From Treponema sp. (GTDB lineage: Bacteria > Spirochaetota > Spirochaetia > Treponematales > Breznakiellaceae), in the NCBI GenBank assembly GCA_009786455.1, contig WQTD01000017.1:1-55221 (forward strand): a stretch of DNA of 55,221 bases. The letters are read 5' to 3'. Every line of letters begins with the position of its first letter. Position 1 is the first letter of the stretch. Shown here piece by piece: positions 24,374 through 33,368 of the stretch. A program made the translations under genes and the position numbers. Under the pieces are notes generated by a model. The model ran no database searches, was not told the origin of the DNA, and saw nothing but the letters and a program-made list of their open reading frames with translations.

Positions 24374-24880
24374 ATGTACGAAAAATGCAGGGATATTCTG
24401 CTTCAGGAGTGTGAGCTGATTCAAAATGCGGCTGTCATACACGAAAAAATCCGAACGGCTGTAACAGGAAAGGACTGGACTGTCTTTGACGATCAACTGT
24501 CGGCGATGAATGAAATTGAATTAAAAATGGAAGCTCTTGAAAAAGAACGGGAGCAGTTATTTGTCATTTATGAAGCAATGGTTCATCAGAATAATTTTTC
24601 GCAAATCCTGGATGCGAAGGGACGATTTTATAAACTTGTCTCTGCGCTGCCTGAAGATCAAAGAAATGAACTGACGTCAATTTACCGCAGCCTGAAAATG
24701 GAATCAATAAAATTGCGTATGGCGAACGATACGCTTATGACATACCTGAACGGATTGAAAACCGCGCTTAAGGATTTTTTCGATCTTGCCTTTCCGGACA
24801 GAGCGGTAAAAACATATACAAATCATGGAACGCATTTTTCGCATGATATGCGCAGTATGGTTTTAAACAGCCAGTTTTAA
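24374..24880 (+). CDS. flgN: FlgN-like flagellar export chaperone
   Basis: A small, almost fully helical protein (168 residues) with long charged helices and heptad-like spacing (K-M-E-A-L-E-K-E-R-E-Q-L near 50-60). FlgN sequences are weakly conserved, so the call rests on this pattern and on the position directly before flgK, whose product is a FlgN client along with FlgL. Two ATGs compete. The second, at 24374, has GAGG eight bases upstream; the first, at 24368, has only two bases and is less likely. It acts in the cytoplasm, delivering hook-filament junction proteins to the export gate. Confidence 0.75.
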   Translation: MYEKCRDILLQECELIQNAAVIHEKIRTAVTGKDWTVFDDQLSAMNEIELKMEALEKEREQLFVIYEAMVHQNNFSQILDAKGRFYKLVSALPEDQRNELTSIYRSLKMESIKLRMANDTLMTYLNGLKTALKDFFDLAFPDRAVKTYTNHGTHFSHDMRSMVLNSQF

Positions 24881-24892
24881 CAGGAGATAAAC

Positions 24893-26782
24893 ATGACTTC
24901 AACTTTTATGGGATTGGAAATCGGCAAAAGGGGCATTCAGGCGCATCAAAAGGCGCAGGCGGTAACAGGTCATAACCTTAACAATCTTGAGACAAAGGGA
25001 TACTCCCGGCAAAGAGCCGAATTTTCCGCATTCGAGCCGATTTATCTTCCGGGGCTTAACCGTGCGGAAACTCCGGGTCAGATAGGGCAGGGTGTAGTAG
25101 TTGAACGTATTGAGCGGATAAGGGATCAGCTTCTTGACAAGAGAATAATTGCGCAGGCTTCCGAGCTTGGCTATTGGACAGCCCGCGATCGTTACATCAG
25201 CGAAATGGAGCAGCTTCATCTTGTGCCGGGATTAAATTCTGTCAAGAGCAAGATGGACAGTTTCTGGGACGGATGGCAGGAACTTTCGCAGCATGCCGCT
25301 GACACAGAATTCAGAACGGCTGTCATCGAAAGGGGAAAAACGCTGGTTGACGGCATTCATAATCATTTTAGCGGACTACGCCGTCTTCAGGATCAGGTGG
25401 ATTCTGATATTCAGATGAACGTATCAAGAGTTAATGATCTTTCGCGCCAGATTGCCGCTCTTAACGGCGACATTCAGCGCATAAAAGCGCAGGGAGACAA
25501 TCCCAATGATTTAATGGACAGGCGCGATTTATTGGTTGATGAACTGTCAACAATAATTGACGTAACAATAAATCAAAAAGACCCTGACGAATACATGGTT
25601 CATACATCAGGACATATTCTTGTTCAGGGACAAACAGGGCGCCAGTTTGAAATGAGAAAAGATATTGACAGCGAAGGTTTCGCCCATATTTTCTGGAAAG
25701 ACACAAGAAATGAAATTGTTTTTGCGAAGGGCAGCCTCGGCGCGCTTCTGGAACTTCGGGATGGAACTATCGAATTTGAAATACAGAATCTTGACAATAT
25801 GACGATGAACTTCACCGATCTTGTAAATGAGATTCACCGCAGCGCTTACGGCGCAAACGGAATGACAGGATTGAATTTCTTTTCAGAATATCCGTTTGTG
25901 ACCAATGTAAACGGAAATTATGATCGCTCCGGCGATGGAGTATTTGATTCAAGTTATATCTACAGAATAAACGGGACCAATAAACTTGAACCCCAGGCGC
26001 AGATTGGCTTTGACGGAGTGATAACGCTTTCCGCTTCCGACAGGCAGGTGCAGGTTCCCTATTATTCAACAGACACCGTTACGGATGTCATTACCCGCAT
26101 TAACAATTCAGGCGCGGAAGTTGTCGCCCGTCTTAATAGGGAAGGCAGTCTTTCGCTAAAGGGAACGCCCGCGGATCTTGTCGCAGGGCAAAGGGTTAAC
26201 CCCGATTTTGTTATACGTCATGTTGAAGACTCAGGGTACTTTTTGGCGGGATACGCGGGAATTCTTCAGCAGTCAGGCGCTGAAGGCGCTTACTCATGGA
26301 CACAGGCGGACGCTGTAGCTGTTCTCGCAGGCGGCGCGGAAAATTATGCGCTGGCTCCGATTGCACATCCGTCAGGATGGATCGAGGTAAATCCCTCGAT
26401 TCTAAAAGATCCGACATCAGTTGCGGCAGGATTCGGCTATAACGGGAATCCTGCAAATCCTGGAAACGGAGATGCCGCCGCCGCCATTGCGTCAATCAGA
26501 AACACCCAGGTAATGGTAGGGCGTCTTGCCACCTTCGACGATTATTTTGCGGATTCTACAGGACGCATCGCGCTATTGGGCGAGCAGTCGGGAATCAACC
26601 GCGCAACCCAGGATGTTATGATGAAAGATCTGTATGACAGAAGGCAGTCAATTTCCGGCGTCAACATAGATGAAGAACTTTCAAACATGATCCGCTATCA
26701 GCACGGATATAACGCGTCAGCAAGATTTATAACAACTGTCAATTCAATGCTTGATACATTGATTAACCGCATGGGTGTTTAG
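24893..26782 (+). CDS. flgK: Flagellar hook-associated protein 1
   Basis: The N-terminus M-G-L-E-I-G-K-R-G-I-Q-A-H-Q-K-A with T-G-H-N-L-N-N-L-E-T-K-G-Y-S-R-Q is the conserved rod/hook D0 helix of FlgK. The C-terminus Q-H-G-Y-N-A-S-A-R-F-I-T-T-V-N-S-M-L-D-T-L is the matching coiled-coil end. At 629 residues it is normal for spirochaetes. It joins hook to filament in the periplasmic flagellum. AGGAG precedes the ATG; it starts 12 bases after flgN. Confidence 0.95.
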   Translation: MTSTFMGLEIGKRGIQAHQKAQAVTGHNLNNLETKGYSRQRAEFSAFEPIYLPGLNRAETPGQIGQGVVVERIERIRDQLLDKRIIAQASELGYWTARDRYISEMEQLHLVPGLNSVKSKMDSFWDGWQELSQHAADTEFRTAVIERGKTLVDGIHNHFSGLRRLQDQVDSDIQMNVSRVNDLSRQIAALNGDIQRIKAQGDNPNDLMDRRDLLVDELSTIIDVTINQKDPDEYMVHTSGHILVQGQTGRQFEMRKDIDSEGFAHIFWKDTRNEIVFAKGSLGALLELRDGTIEFEIQNLDNMTMNFTDLVNEIHRSAYGANGMTGLNFFSEYPFVTNVNGNYDRSGDGVFDSSYIYRINGTNKLEPQAQIGFDGVITLSASDRQVQVPYYSTDTVTDVITRINNSGAEVVARLNREGSLSLKGTPADLVAGQRVNPDFVIRHVEDSGYFLAGYAGILQQSGAEGAYSWTQADAVAVLAGGAENYALAPIAHPSGWIEVNPSILKDPTSVAAGFGYNGNPANPGNGDAAAAIASIRNTQVMVGRLATFDDYFADSTGRIALLGEQSGINRATQDVMMKDLYDRRQSISGVNIDEELSNMIRYQHGYNASARFITTVNSMLDTLINRMGV

Positions 26783-26805
26783 CCGGCAGGACAACCCTGC
26801 TGGCT
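26781..26805 (+). promoter_or_regulatory. Hairpin between flgK and flgL
   Basis: Arms AGCCGGCAGG and CCTGCTGGCT pair over ten positions (one G-T) around ACAAC, then eight A follow. No T run is present, so it is not a normal terminator. It overlaps the flgK stop and may stabilise or process the mRNA. Confidence 0.6.
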
Positions 26806-26825
26806 AAAAAAAACGGAGGCTTAAA

Positions 26826-28076
26826 ATGAAAAGAGTGTCAAATGATATGCCGGTAACGGATATGAGTTTTTTTCTGCGCAGGCAGGAAGAAGCGCTGTCC
26901 AATATTCAAAAACAGATCGGCAAGCAAAGCAGATTGGCAAACTTAAGGGACGATCCGATTGCCGCATCCCACGCGGTCAGATACGAATCATTTCTTGTCC
27001 GGCTGGAAAGATTTGAGAAAAATACCCAGTACGCGATGGAGCATTTTGACAACACCTATACCCGCCTGGATGAATCAAATTCAATTCTCCAGCGTGTAAG
27101 GGAGCTTGCGGTTACAGGCGCTAACGGAATTTATTCGTCTGATGATCGAAAAATCATGGCAGTTGAAATTAATGAACTTTTAAAAGAACTTGTGTCAATA
27201 TCAAACGCTTTAGGTCCTGATACGAAACAGGCGTTTGCCGGAGACAAGGTTTTTACAGAGCCTTTCAGAATTGTCGAAGGAACGGCGGAAGGCGGCGGTG
27301 AGACAATGATTGTCCGCGTTGAATACCGCGGCGCAGGCGCTACAAGAAGGGCGGAAATCGGCGATAATATGTTTGTCGATCTTGATCTTGCAGGTGACAC
27401 GGCTTTCTGGGCGGAAAAAATGCGCATAATGTCTACAGTAGACGCTACAAATTACAGGGTGCAGGAAGCAAGTTCTTTTTATATTGACGGAGTTGAAATA
27501 ACAGCCGCGATTGGAGACACCCTGCCTGCCATTATTGCAAAAATAAATGATTCCGGCGCTCCTGTAAAGGCGTCAATCGATCCTGCGACAAGGGGACTTG
27601 TTCTTGAAGGAACAACCGCCCATCTTATCCGCGCCGAAGACAGTGTAAACGGCTCTTCTGTTCTTCGCGATTTGGGAATAATAAACGGCAATATGGTAAA
27701 TAATGCACCTAACTGGAACAATACCGCGATGGTTTCAGGCGGCTCTGTTTTTGACATGGTTATCCGCCTGCGCGACGCAATGCTGCGCAATGACAGCGAT
27801 TATATCGGGAGCCTCGGCATCGGAGGAATTGATCTTGCGCTTAACAATATAAACCAGAAAAGCGCGGAGGTCGGAAGCAGACAGGAACGCGCCGAGTTTG
27901 CGTGGCAGAGGATTAATATGGAAATACCGAATATTTCCGCCATGCTTCAGAGGGAAGCCGGTCTTAACATGGAAACAACGGCGATGAATCTTAAAATGGC
28001 ACAGTTTGCGCACCAGGCTACACTGCAGACAGCGGCAAAAGTTTTGCCTCCCACCTTACTGGATTTTTTGCGGTAA
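26826..28076 (+). CDS. flgL: Flagellar hook-associated protein 3
   Basis: Flagellin-like ends: the N-terminus has F-L-R-R-Q-E-E-A-L-S-N-I-Q-K-Q-I-G and the D-D-P-I-A-A-S motif characteristic of FlgL/flagellin. The C-terminus has the paired helix I-N-Q-K-S-A-E-V-G-S-R-Q-E-R and M-N-L-K-M-A-Q-F. The 416 residues include a variable middle domain. It caps the junction between FlgK and the filament. CGGAGG stands upstream of the ATG. It is the third gene of the sigma-28 operon. Confidence 0.93.
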   Translation: MKRVSNDMPVTDMSFFLRRQEEALSNIQKQIGKQSRLANLRDDPIAASHAVRYESFLVRLERFEKNTQYAMEHFDNTYTRLDESNSILQRVRELAVTGANGIYSSDDRKIMAVEINELLKELVSISNALGPDTKQAFAGDKVFTEPFRIVEGTAEGGGETMIVRVEYRGAGATRRAEIGDNMFVDLDLAGDTAFWAEKMRIMSTVDATNYRVQEASSFYIDGVEITAAIGDTLPAIIAKINDSGAPVKASIDPATRGLVLEGTTAHLIRAEDSVNGSSVLRDLGIINGNMVNNAPNWNNTAMVSGGSVFDMVIRLRDAMLRNDSDYIGSLGIGGIDLALNNINQKSAEVGSRQERAEFAWQRINMEIPNISAMLQREAGLNMETTAMNLKMAQFAHQATLQTAAKVLPPTLLDFLR

Positions 28077-28105
28077 TGCTGTAAAATACTGATACGGAGT
28101 TGATA

Positions 28106-28546
28106 ATGACGGTAAATACCAAGGCCTTTGGCCGGATTGAACTTGATGATAAACAGAAACTTGAAATTCCTCTGGGGCTTTTTGGATTTGAGGATTATAA
28201 AAATTTTATATTATTTGACGCTGAACATCAACCTTTTTACTGGCTTCAGTCGCTTGATGATCAGGAAATAGCTTTTATCCTTATTAACCCCTTTCTTTTC
28301 CGTCCTGATTATGAAGTTAACCTCAGCAATGAAGATCTTGCGGACATAGGAATTACATCTCCTGAAAAAGCGCTGATATTTGTAATTGTAACGATTCCCC
28401 AGGACGGAAGTTCATTGACAGCTAACCTTCAGGGACCTCTTGTGATTAACAGGGAAAAAATGAAAGGCATGCAGGGAGTTCTGTCTGACAACAAATGGAA
28501 AACCAAACATGATATCATGGCTGAATTTAAAGAGTCGGGGAAATAA
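28106..28546 (+). CDS. fliW: Flagellar assembly factor FliW
   Basis: The opening G-R-I-E-L-D-D-K-Q-K-L-E-I-P-L-G-L-F-G-F-E and the F-Y-W-L-Q-S-L-D-D segment are FliW hallmarks. FliW binds both flagellin and CsrA, relieving CsrA repression of flagellin translation as flagellin is exported. ATG 28106 has GGAG six bases upstream; a TTG at 28100 is less likely. It overlaps nothing but abuts csrA, as in most bacteria carrying this pair. Confidence 0.93.
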   Translation: MTVNTKAFGRIELDDKQKLEIPLGLFGFEDYKNFILFDAEHQPFYWLQSLDDQEIAFILINPFLFRPDYEVNLSNEDLADIGITSPEKALIFVIVTIPQDGSSLTANLQGPLVINREKMKGMQGVLSDNKWKTKHDIMAEFKESGK

Positions 28547-28780
28547 ATGCTGATACTTTCCAGAAAAATAAACGAAAAAGTTGTAATTGGAGACGATATC
28601 TCAATATCAATTATTGAAATCCGCGGCGATCAGGTCAGAATCGGCATTGACGCTCCGAAAAAAGTAAAAGTTTTCAGACAGGAAGTTTTTGACGCGATAA
28701 TGATGGAAAATAAAGCCGCTTCCAAATCGACTCCTGTTATACCGCACCTTGATTTTGGGAACGTTAAACAGCCGCAATAA
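28547..28780 (+). CDS. csrA: Carbon storage regulator CsrA
   Basis: [18 protein letters not shown] is the canonical CsrA start, with [17 protein letters not shown] near residue 42-58. CsrA binds GGA motifs in mRNA leaders and blocks translation. The ATG follows the fliW stop with no spacer, and its binding site (GGGGAAA) lies in the fliW end, so the two are coupled. A C-terminal tail of about 17 residues is longer than in E. coli. Confidence 0.95.
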   Translation: MLILSRKINEKVVIGDDISISIIEIRGDQVRIGIDAPKKVKVFRQEVFDAIMMENKAASKSTPVIPHLDFGNVKQPQ

Positions 28781-28798
28781 ATCAGCCCGGGAAAAAAA

Positions 28799-29527
28799 TT
28801 GAAATCTCTGCCTCCTTATGAAATTGTTTATGAAGATGCGCGTATCATAGCGGTAAATAAATCATCAGGAATTTCTGTAGGTCAGGATCGATGGGATGAA
28901 GCGAAAGACAGGCTTGATAAACTTATTGAAAAAGACTTGAATATAACAAAAGTTTTTACAGTTCACAGGATTGATAAAGAGACATCGGGATTAATTATAT
29001 TCGCAAAAGACAGGGGAAACCATAAATTACTTTCGCTTGCCTTTGAGCAAAGGGAAGTTATTAAAAAATATATTGCCATTGTACGCGGCAGACCGTCATG
29101 GAAAGAGACAATCTGCGATTTACCTCTTGTTCCGGACGGCAATAAAAAACATCAGACAATTATTGATAAGTACAGGGGGAAAAAATCGTTAACGCGTTTT
29201 TTATGCACTGCGAACGCGGGAAATTACAGTATTCTGGAAGTTTTTCCTGAAACAGGAAGAATACATCAGATAAGAGTGCATGCCGCCGCACTGGGTCATC
29301 CTGTTGTTTGCGATGGTTTATACGGGAAAGAAAATCCTGTTAAGCTGTCGTCGTTCAAACGTTCATACAGGGGCGATCCTTACGATGAAAAACCTTTATT
29401 ATCAAGACTTGGGCTTCACGCTTACGAAGTCACTTTACCTTCAGGTCAGACATTTACAGCACCTCTTGCGAAAGATATGTCCAGTTTGAAAAAACAAATG
29501 GTAAAAAACAATAAAGTTGTTCGATAA
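28799..29527 (+). CDS. RluA-family pseudouridine synthase
   Basis: The catalytic motif H-R-I-D-K-E-T-S-G-L (Asp of the RluA family) lies near residues 58-67. R-I-H-Q-I-R-V-H-A-A-A-L-G-H-P-V and a G-L-Y-G-type segment complete the fold. No S4 RNA-binding domain is present, so it is a short form (242 residues) of the RluA/TruC type. The target RNA position cannot be told. The start appears to be a TTG at 28799 with GGGA upstream, 18 bases after csrA, so it may be read from the flagellar operon. A palindrome begins within its last codons. Confidence 0.85.
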   Translation: MKSLPPYEIVYEDARIIAVNKSSGISVGQDRWDEAKDRLDKLIEKDLNITKVFTVHRIDKETSGLIIFAKDRGNHKLLSLAFEQREVIKKYIAIVRGRPSWKETICDLPLVPDGNKKHQTIIDKYRGKKSLTRFLCTANAGNYSILEVFPETGRIHQIRVHAAALGHPVVCDGLYGKENPVKLSSFKRSYRGDPYDEKPLLSRLGLHAYEVTLPSGQTFTAPLAKDMSSLKKQMVKNNKVVR

Positions 29528-29547
29528 CTTCAGTTATTGAACAACTT
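29514..29547. repeat. Dispersed palindrome, copy 4
   Basis: Nearly perfect 16-base arms starting AAGTTGTTC and ending GAACAACTT flank a two-base centre, overlapping the stop of the pseudouridine synthase gene. A second palindrome, CTTTATAAAAATG with its complement, follows at 29548-29573. Confidence 0.7.
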
Positions 29548-29593
29548 CTTTATAAAAATGCATTTTTGTAAAGCTTTAGCCTGAAAAAATGCA

Positions 29594-29631
29594 GGACTTG
29601 TAGACAACCAACCGGGTTGTCGAACAAGTCC
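29594..29631. repeat. Dispersed palindrome, copy 5 (AACCG centre)
   Basis: Arms beginning GGACTTGT and ending ACAAGTCC, with GACAACC/GGTTGTC inside, pair almost fully. The centre AACCG is the complement of CGGTT, so this copy is inverted. It sits between the convergent pseudouridine synthase gene and pyrE and could end both transcripts. Confidence 0.75.
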
Positions 29632-29691
29632 AGTAAATAGATTCTGTTTATAATGTCGGTTACTTTACGGAAAGACTTCCGAAAAGATATT

Positions 29692-30282
29692 TCAGATTTT
29701 TCTTGAGCCTGGTTTAACGGCTGGAATTCCCTTTTTGCATAATGCGCATTCGGATACGTCCCAGTTACCGGCTGTAAGCCTGACAGAAGGATAGAACGGC
29801 CATAAAATATCGGATGCCTCTTCTGATCTTCTGTCCACAATGCAGGCAAGAGAAGATATTACAGCCCCAGATTTTTCAAGAGCGGCGGCGCATTCAAGCG
29901 ATGATTTTCCGGTTGTTACAACATCTTCGGCGATTAAAACATTTTGACCGTTTTTTACTTCAAATCCGCGCCTCACTGACATTACTCCGTTTTCATCCCT
30001 CTCCGTAAAAATGGCAGGAAGGGAAAGCTGGCGGGCTATCTCCCACGCGGCGATAATACCGCCCATGGCAGGTCCTGCTACAAAATCAATTTTGAGTTTT
30101 CCGTTTTTTATATCTTCTTTTATTTTAATTACGACATCCTCAAATACAGCCTGCGCTTTTTCAGGGTATTGCAAAAGTTTCGCGCATTGAAAATACCTGT
30201 CAGAGTGTCTTCCTGAACTTAAAAGAAAATGTCCTTCAAGCATGGCGCCTGTTTCGCGCAGTAACTCCGTTGTTTTTTCCAT
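29692..30282 (-). CDS. pyrE: Orotate phosphoribosyltransferase
   Basis: The PRPP-binding loop V-L-I-A-E-D-V-V-T-T-G-K-S-S (about 111-124) and the K-based catalytic region F-T-E-R-D-E-N-G-V-M identify it. G-P-A-M-G-G-I-I-A-A is the hood region. It converts orotate and PRPP to OMP in the cytoplasm. At 196 residues it is normal. AAGGAA precedes the ATG. It is the last gene of the pyr operon, six bases after pyrD. Confidence 0.93.
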   Translation of the reverse strand: MEKTTELLRETGAMLEGHFLLSSGRHSDRYFQCAKLLQYPEKAQAVFEDVVIKIKEDIKNGKLKIDFVAGPAMGGIIAAWEIARQLSLPAIFTERDENGVMSVRRGFEVKNGQNVLIAEDVVTTGKSSLECAAALEKSGAVISSLACIVDRRSEEASDILWPFYPSVRLTAGNWDVSECALCKKGIPAVKPGSRKI

Positions 30283-30287
30283 AAATG

Positions 30288-31217
30288 CTAATTCCTTATT
30301 GATATTTCACTTAACGATTTTATTTTATTGTTTTTCATGTAATTCTGTAGACAATCAATTATTTCAATCATTGCATGAGGATTGGAAAAGACAGCGGAAC
30401 CTGTCTGAACCGCGCAGGCTCCAGCCATAAGAAATTCAAGAGCGTCGTTGAAATTTGAAATTCCGCCGATACCGATCACGGGAACCTGCGCGTTTGCGTT
30501 TTTTAAATCGCTGAAAAGCTCCCAAACCATGCGAAGAGCAATAGGTTTTACGGCAGGTCCTGAAAGCCCCGCTGTTATATTGTCAAAAACAGGTTTCCGG
30601 CTGCCGGTATCTATTGCCATAGCCTTAAACGTATTAACAAGAGACAAAGCGTCGGCTCCTGCGTTAACGCAGGCAAGAGCGACAGAAGACAGAAAGGGAG
30701 CGTTAGGCGAAAGTTTTACAATAAGGGGTTTATCGGCGCATGCGCGTCGGACTTCAGAAACAAGAGAACCGGCTGTTTGCGCGTCAAGACCGAAAGCCAT
30801 CCCTCCTTTTTTAACATTGGGGCAGGAGATATTAAGTTCGATCATGTCAATGCACGTTTCATTTAAAAGAGACGCGCCCTTTATATATTCGTCAGCATCG
30901 GAACCTGAAAGATTGGCGATTACCGCCGGTCCCAAACCCGTGAGGAAAGGCAGTTCTTTTTCAAGGAAAGTAGGAATGCCTGGATTTTCAAGCCCAATCG
31001 AATTCAGAATACCGCCCGTTGTTTCCCAGATACGCATCCCGCTGTTTCCTGAACGCGGAAAAAGGGTAAGAGCCTTTGTGCAGATGCCTCCAAGCCGGGA
31101 AACGTCAAAAATATCCGAATATTCACGCCCATAGCCAAAGGTTCCGGAGGCGGCGATTACAGGGTTTTTTAGAATAACGCCAGATATGTTTACGGATAAG
31201 TCAATATTTTCATTCAT
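30288..31217 (-). CDS. pyrD: Dihydroorotate dehydrogenase, class 1B catalytic subunit
   Basis: FMN-binding TIM barrel with N-P-V-I-A-A-S-G-T-F-G-Y-G, the active-site loop L-N-I-S-C-P-N-V-K (Cys catalytic base as in class 1), and V-I-G-I-G-G-I-S-N. It pairs with PyrK and uses NAD. I prefer the ATG at 31217 over the TTG one codon upstream. The gene overlaps the end of pyrK by eight bases. The product, orotate, is used by the adjacent pyrE. Confidence 0.93.
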   Translation of the reverse strand: MNENIDLSVNISGVILKNPVIAASGTFGYGREYSDIFDVSRLGGICTKALTLFPRSGNSGMRIWETTGGILNSIGLENPGIPTFLEKELPFLTGLGPAVIANLSGSDADEYIKGASLLNETCIDMIELNISCPNVKKGGMAFGLDAQTAGSLVSEVRRACADKPLIVKLSPNAPFLSSVALACVNAGADALSLVNTFKAMAIDTGSRKPVFDNITAGLSGPAVKPIALRMVWELFSDLKNANAQVPVIGIGGISNFNDALEFLMAGACAVQTGSAVFSNPHAMIEIIDCLQNYMKNNKIKSLSEISIRN

Positions 31218-31986
31218 CAAGGATTAAATCTCCCGCCGGAAAAACAGGACCGTCCGCGCAGCAGCTGCGGTTTCCGTTTTTGGTTTTTACCGTGCAGCCA
31301 AGACAGGCGCCGACTCCGCACGCCATCCTGCTGTCAATTGACACATAACAGGGAATATTCGCTGTTTCGCAGAATTTCACCGCTGCTTTTATCATCTCTC
31401 TTGATCCGCATGCCAATAAAGCATCGTAATTTTCTTTGATGTCAATAAAATCAATAACCCGTCCTTGTACTGCGTTTACTCCGTCTTCAGCTGTAATTAC
31501 AAGTTTTTGCGCTTTTAAAGCGGAACCGAGAACAGTGTTTTCATTTTCCTTGTTTGTAAAACCGTTTTTAAAACCGGCGTAAAAATGAAAATCCATGTTT
31601 TGATTTTCAGCGATTAATGCGGCAAGAGGAGCGATTCCCGCGCTTCCGCCGACAAGAGCGATCCTGCTTTTTTTGGAATCAGGCAGAAAAGAAGCCCATG
31701 AATTTCCAAGAGGACCTGTCAGCTTTAATATTTCTCCTGTTTCAAGAAGCGCCATTTCCCTTGTTCCTGTTCCGACTTTTACAATAAGGAATTTTATCAC
31801 TTTTCCGGAAGGGTCATACTCAAAGACGCTGACAGGGCGCGGAAGAAAAACAGAAGTGCGCTGCGGCTTTAACATGAAAAACTGCCCGGCTTTTGGTGGA
31901 ACACCTTCCCAGCCTGCTTCCAGTATAAAAAAATCATCATTTACCTGGATATTATTTTTAACTATGCAATCCAAACTTTTTTTCAA
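31210..31986 (-). CDS. pyrK: Dihydroorotate dehydrogenase electron-transfer subunit
   Basis: Ferredoxin reductase-like: F-L-P-R-P-V-S-V-F (FAD), G-T-G-T-R-E-M, G-P-L-G-N-S-W. The 2Fe-2S cysteines lie near the C-terminus in C-G-V-G-A-C-L-G-C and C-C-A-D-G-P-V-F. It passes electrons from PyrD's FMN to NAD. The frame extends to 32025, but the TTG at 31986 has GGAG seven bases upstream and fits the usual PyrK start, so I use it. Confidence 0.92.
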   Translation of the reverse strand: MKKSLDCIVKNNIQVNDDFFILEAGWEGVPPKAGQFFMLKPQRTSVFLPRPVSVFEYDPSGKVIKFLIVKVGTGTREMALLETGEILKLTGPLGNSWASFLPDSKKSRIALVGGSAGIAPLAALIAENQNMDFHFYAGFKNGFTNKENENTVLGSALKAQKLVITAEDGVNAVQGRVIDFIDIKENYDALLACGSREMIKAAVKFCETANIPCYVSIDSRMACGVGACLGCTVKTKNGNRSCCADGPVFPAGDLILDE

Positions 31987-32052
31987 GATAATTCTCCGGA
32001 TTAAATCATAAAGAAATTGAACCAACCCTAAAAATGAAGTTTTGAAACAGCT

Positions 32053-32937
32053 TCAATTGTTTATTTCAGATAATATTTCATCGCGCATTTTTACAGCAGC
32101 TTTGTACGCGCAGGAAGCGGCAAAAGCGTTGTCCGCATTATCCGGATTTTCTTCCTTTTGCCAGGAGGTGATAATTGAACGCGAAGCGTTTACAACGCCG
32201 CCGTTTCCGTCTTTTAAAAGCAACGCCGCGTCTCCGGCTGCGCCTCCCTGGGCGCCGTAACCCGGAACAAGAAAAAAAAGATTGCCGCATGTCTTTCTTA
32301 TAAAGGAAGCTTCCTCTCTTTGCGTACAGCCTACGACAATTCCGAACAAGCCGTAACCGTTTTCGCCTTTATGCTCTCCGGCAAGATCAGATATTTTCTC
32401 TCCGACTGTATGATAAAGACGTTTCCCATTTGCAAGATCAAGATACTCAAAATCCTTCATGCCGGGATTGCTTGTTCTCATTATTACAAAAGCTCCTTTT
32501 CCCCTGGATTTCGCTTCCTTAAGCCAGGGTTCAATTGAATCCATTCCCATATAGGGGTTTAAAGTGACAAAATCCGCTTCAAAATCGCCGGAATAGTGCG
32601 CTTTCGCGTAACGTTGCGCGGTATCGGCGATATCGCCCCTTTTAATGTCGGCGATTACAAGGCATCCTTTACTGCGGATATATTTTAAGGTCTCACTGTA
32701 GGCACGGAGTCCCGCGACTCCCATTTCTTCGTAACAGGCAATCTGCACCTTAAAACATGCGGCTGCTTCCGCAGATGTGTCAATAAGCGCCTTGTTAAAC
32801 GCAAGAACAGCCTCGGCGTCATTTGCCGCTCTGCGCCTTTCGCGTGAGGGAACATAATCAGCGGCGGTATCAAGACCGATACATACATGCCCTTTTTCTG
32901 CGACAGCTTCATATAACAGATCAACGGCGGGCGTCAT
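32053..32937 (-). CDS. pyrF: Orotidine 5'-phosphate decarboxylase (type 2)
   Basis: The signature A-D-I-K-R-G-D-I-A-D-T-A-Q-R-Y-A holds the catalytic Asp-Lys-Asp triad of the long, type 2 PyrF subfamily. C-I-G-L-D is at the first strand and L-N-P-Y-M-G-M-D follows. The length of 294 residues fits this subfamily. It makes UMP from OMP. The ATG overlaps the pyrI stop by four bases. A 66-base gap to the pyrK start is the largest inside the operon. Confidence 0.93.
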   Translation of the reverse strand: MTPAVDLLYEAVAEKGHVCIGLDTAADYVPSRERRRAANDAEAVLAFNKALIDTSAEAAACFKVQIACYEEMGVAGLRAYSETLKYIRSKGCLVIADIKRGDIADTAQRYAKAHYSGDFEADFVTLNPYMGMDSIEPWLKEAKSRGKGAFVIMRTSNPGMKDFEYLDLANGKRLYHTVGEKISDLAGEHKGENGYGLFGIVVGCTQREEASFIRKTCGNLFFLVPGYGAQGGAAGDAALLLKDGNGGVVNASRSIITSWQKEENPDNADNAFAASCAYKAAVKMRDEILSEINN

Positions 32938-33368
32938 TTAAAATCTCCGGCAAAAATTATTTCATCGCAGTACTCGCAGCGGTACGTACGGCTTACAGGA
33001 TTTTCAAGATGAAAGATATGTGAAATATATTTTTCGGTTGAGCTTATACAGCGGGGATTTTTGCATATTAATACGTTTTCTACTTTCTGCGGAAGCTGAA
33101 GTTTGATTTTTTTCTTTATTTTTTCATTTTCGATAATGTTAACGGTTATATTGGGATCGATCAGTCCGAGAACATCAAAGTTTATGGAGATGGTATTGTC
33201 AATTTTAATAATATCCTTGCGTCCGCTTCTTGAAGAGGCTGCGTTTGCGACAAATGCGACATTGTGCGGAGTTTTGTCGAGGTTCAACCAGTTATAAATA
33301 CGAATGCCAAGTCCCGCTTTAATGTGATCGATTACGATGCCGTTTTTTATTTCATCAATGTTTAACAT
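32934..33368 (-). CDS. pyrI: Aspartate carbamoyltransferase regulatory subunit
   Basis: The zinc site is complete: C102 and C107 (C-K-N-P-R-C) with C131 and C134 (C-E-Y-C). The N-terminal allosteric domain has the I-D-H-I and G-L-G-I-R-I-Y segments known to line the nucleotide site. It binds CTP/ATP and regulates PyrB. Its ATG shares one base with the pyrB stop. A pyrBI pair implies feedback control of the pathway. Confidence 0.93.
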   Translation of the reverse strand: MLNIDEIKNGIVIDHIKAGLGIRIYNWLNLDKTPHNVAFVANAASSRSGRKDIIKIDNTISINFDVLGLIDPNITVNIIENEKIKKKIKLQLPQKVENVLICKNPRCISSTEKYISHIFHLENPVSRTYRCEYCDEIIFAGDFK

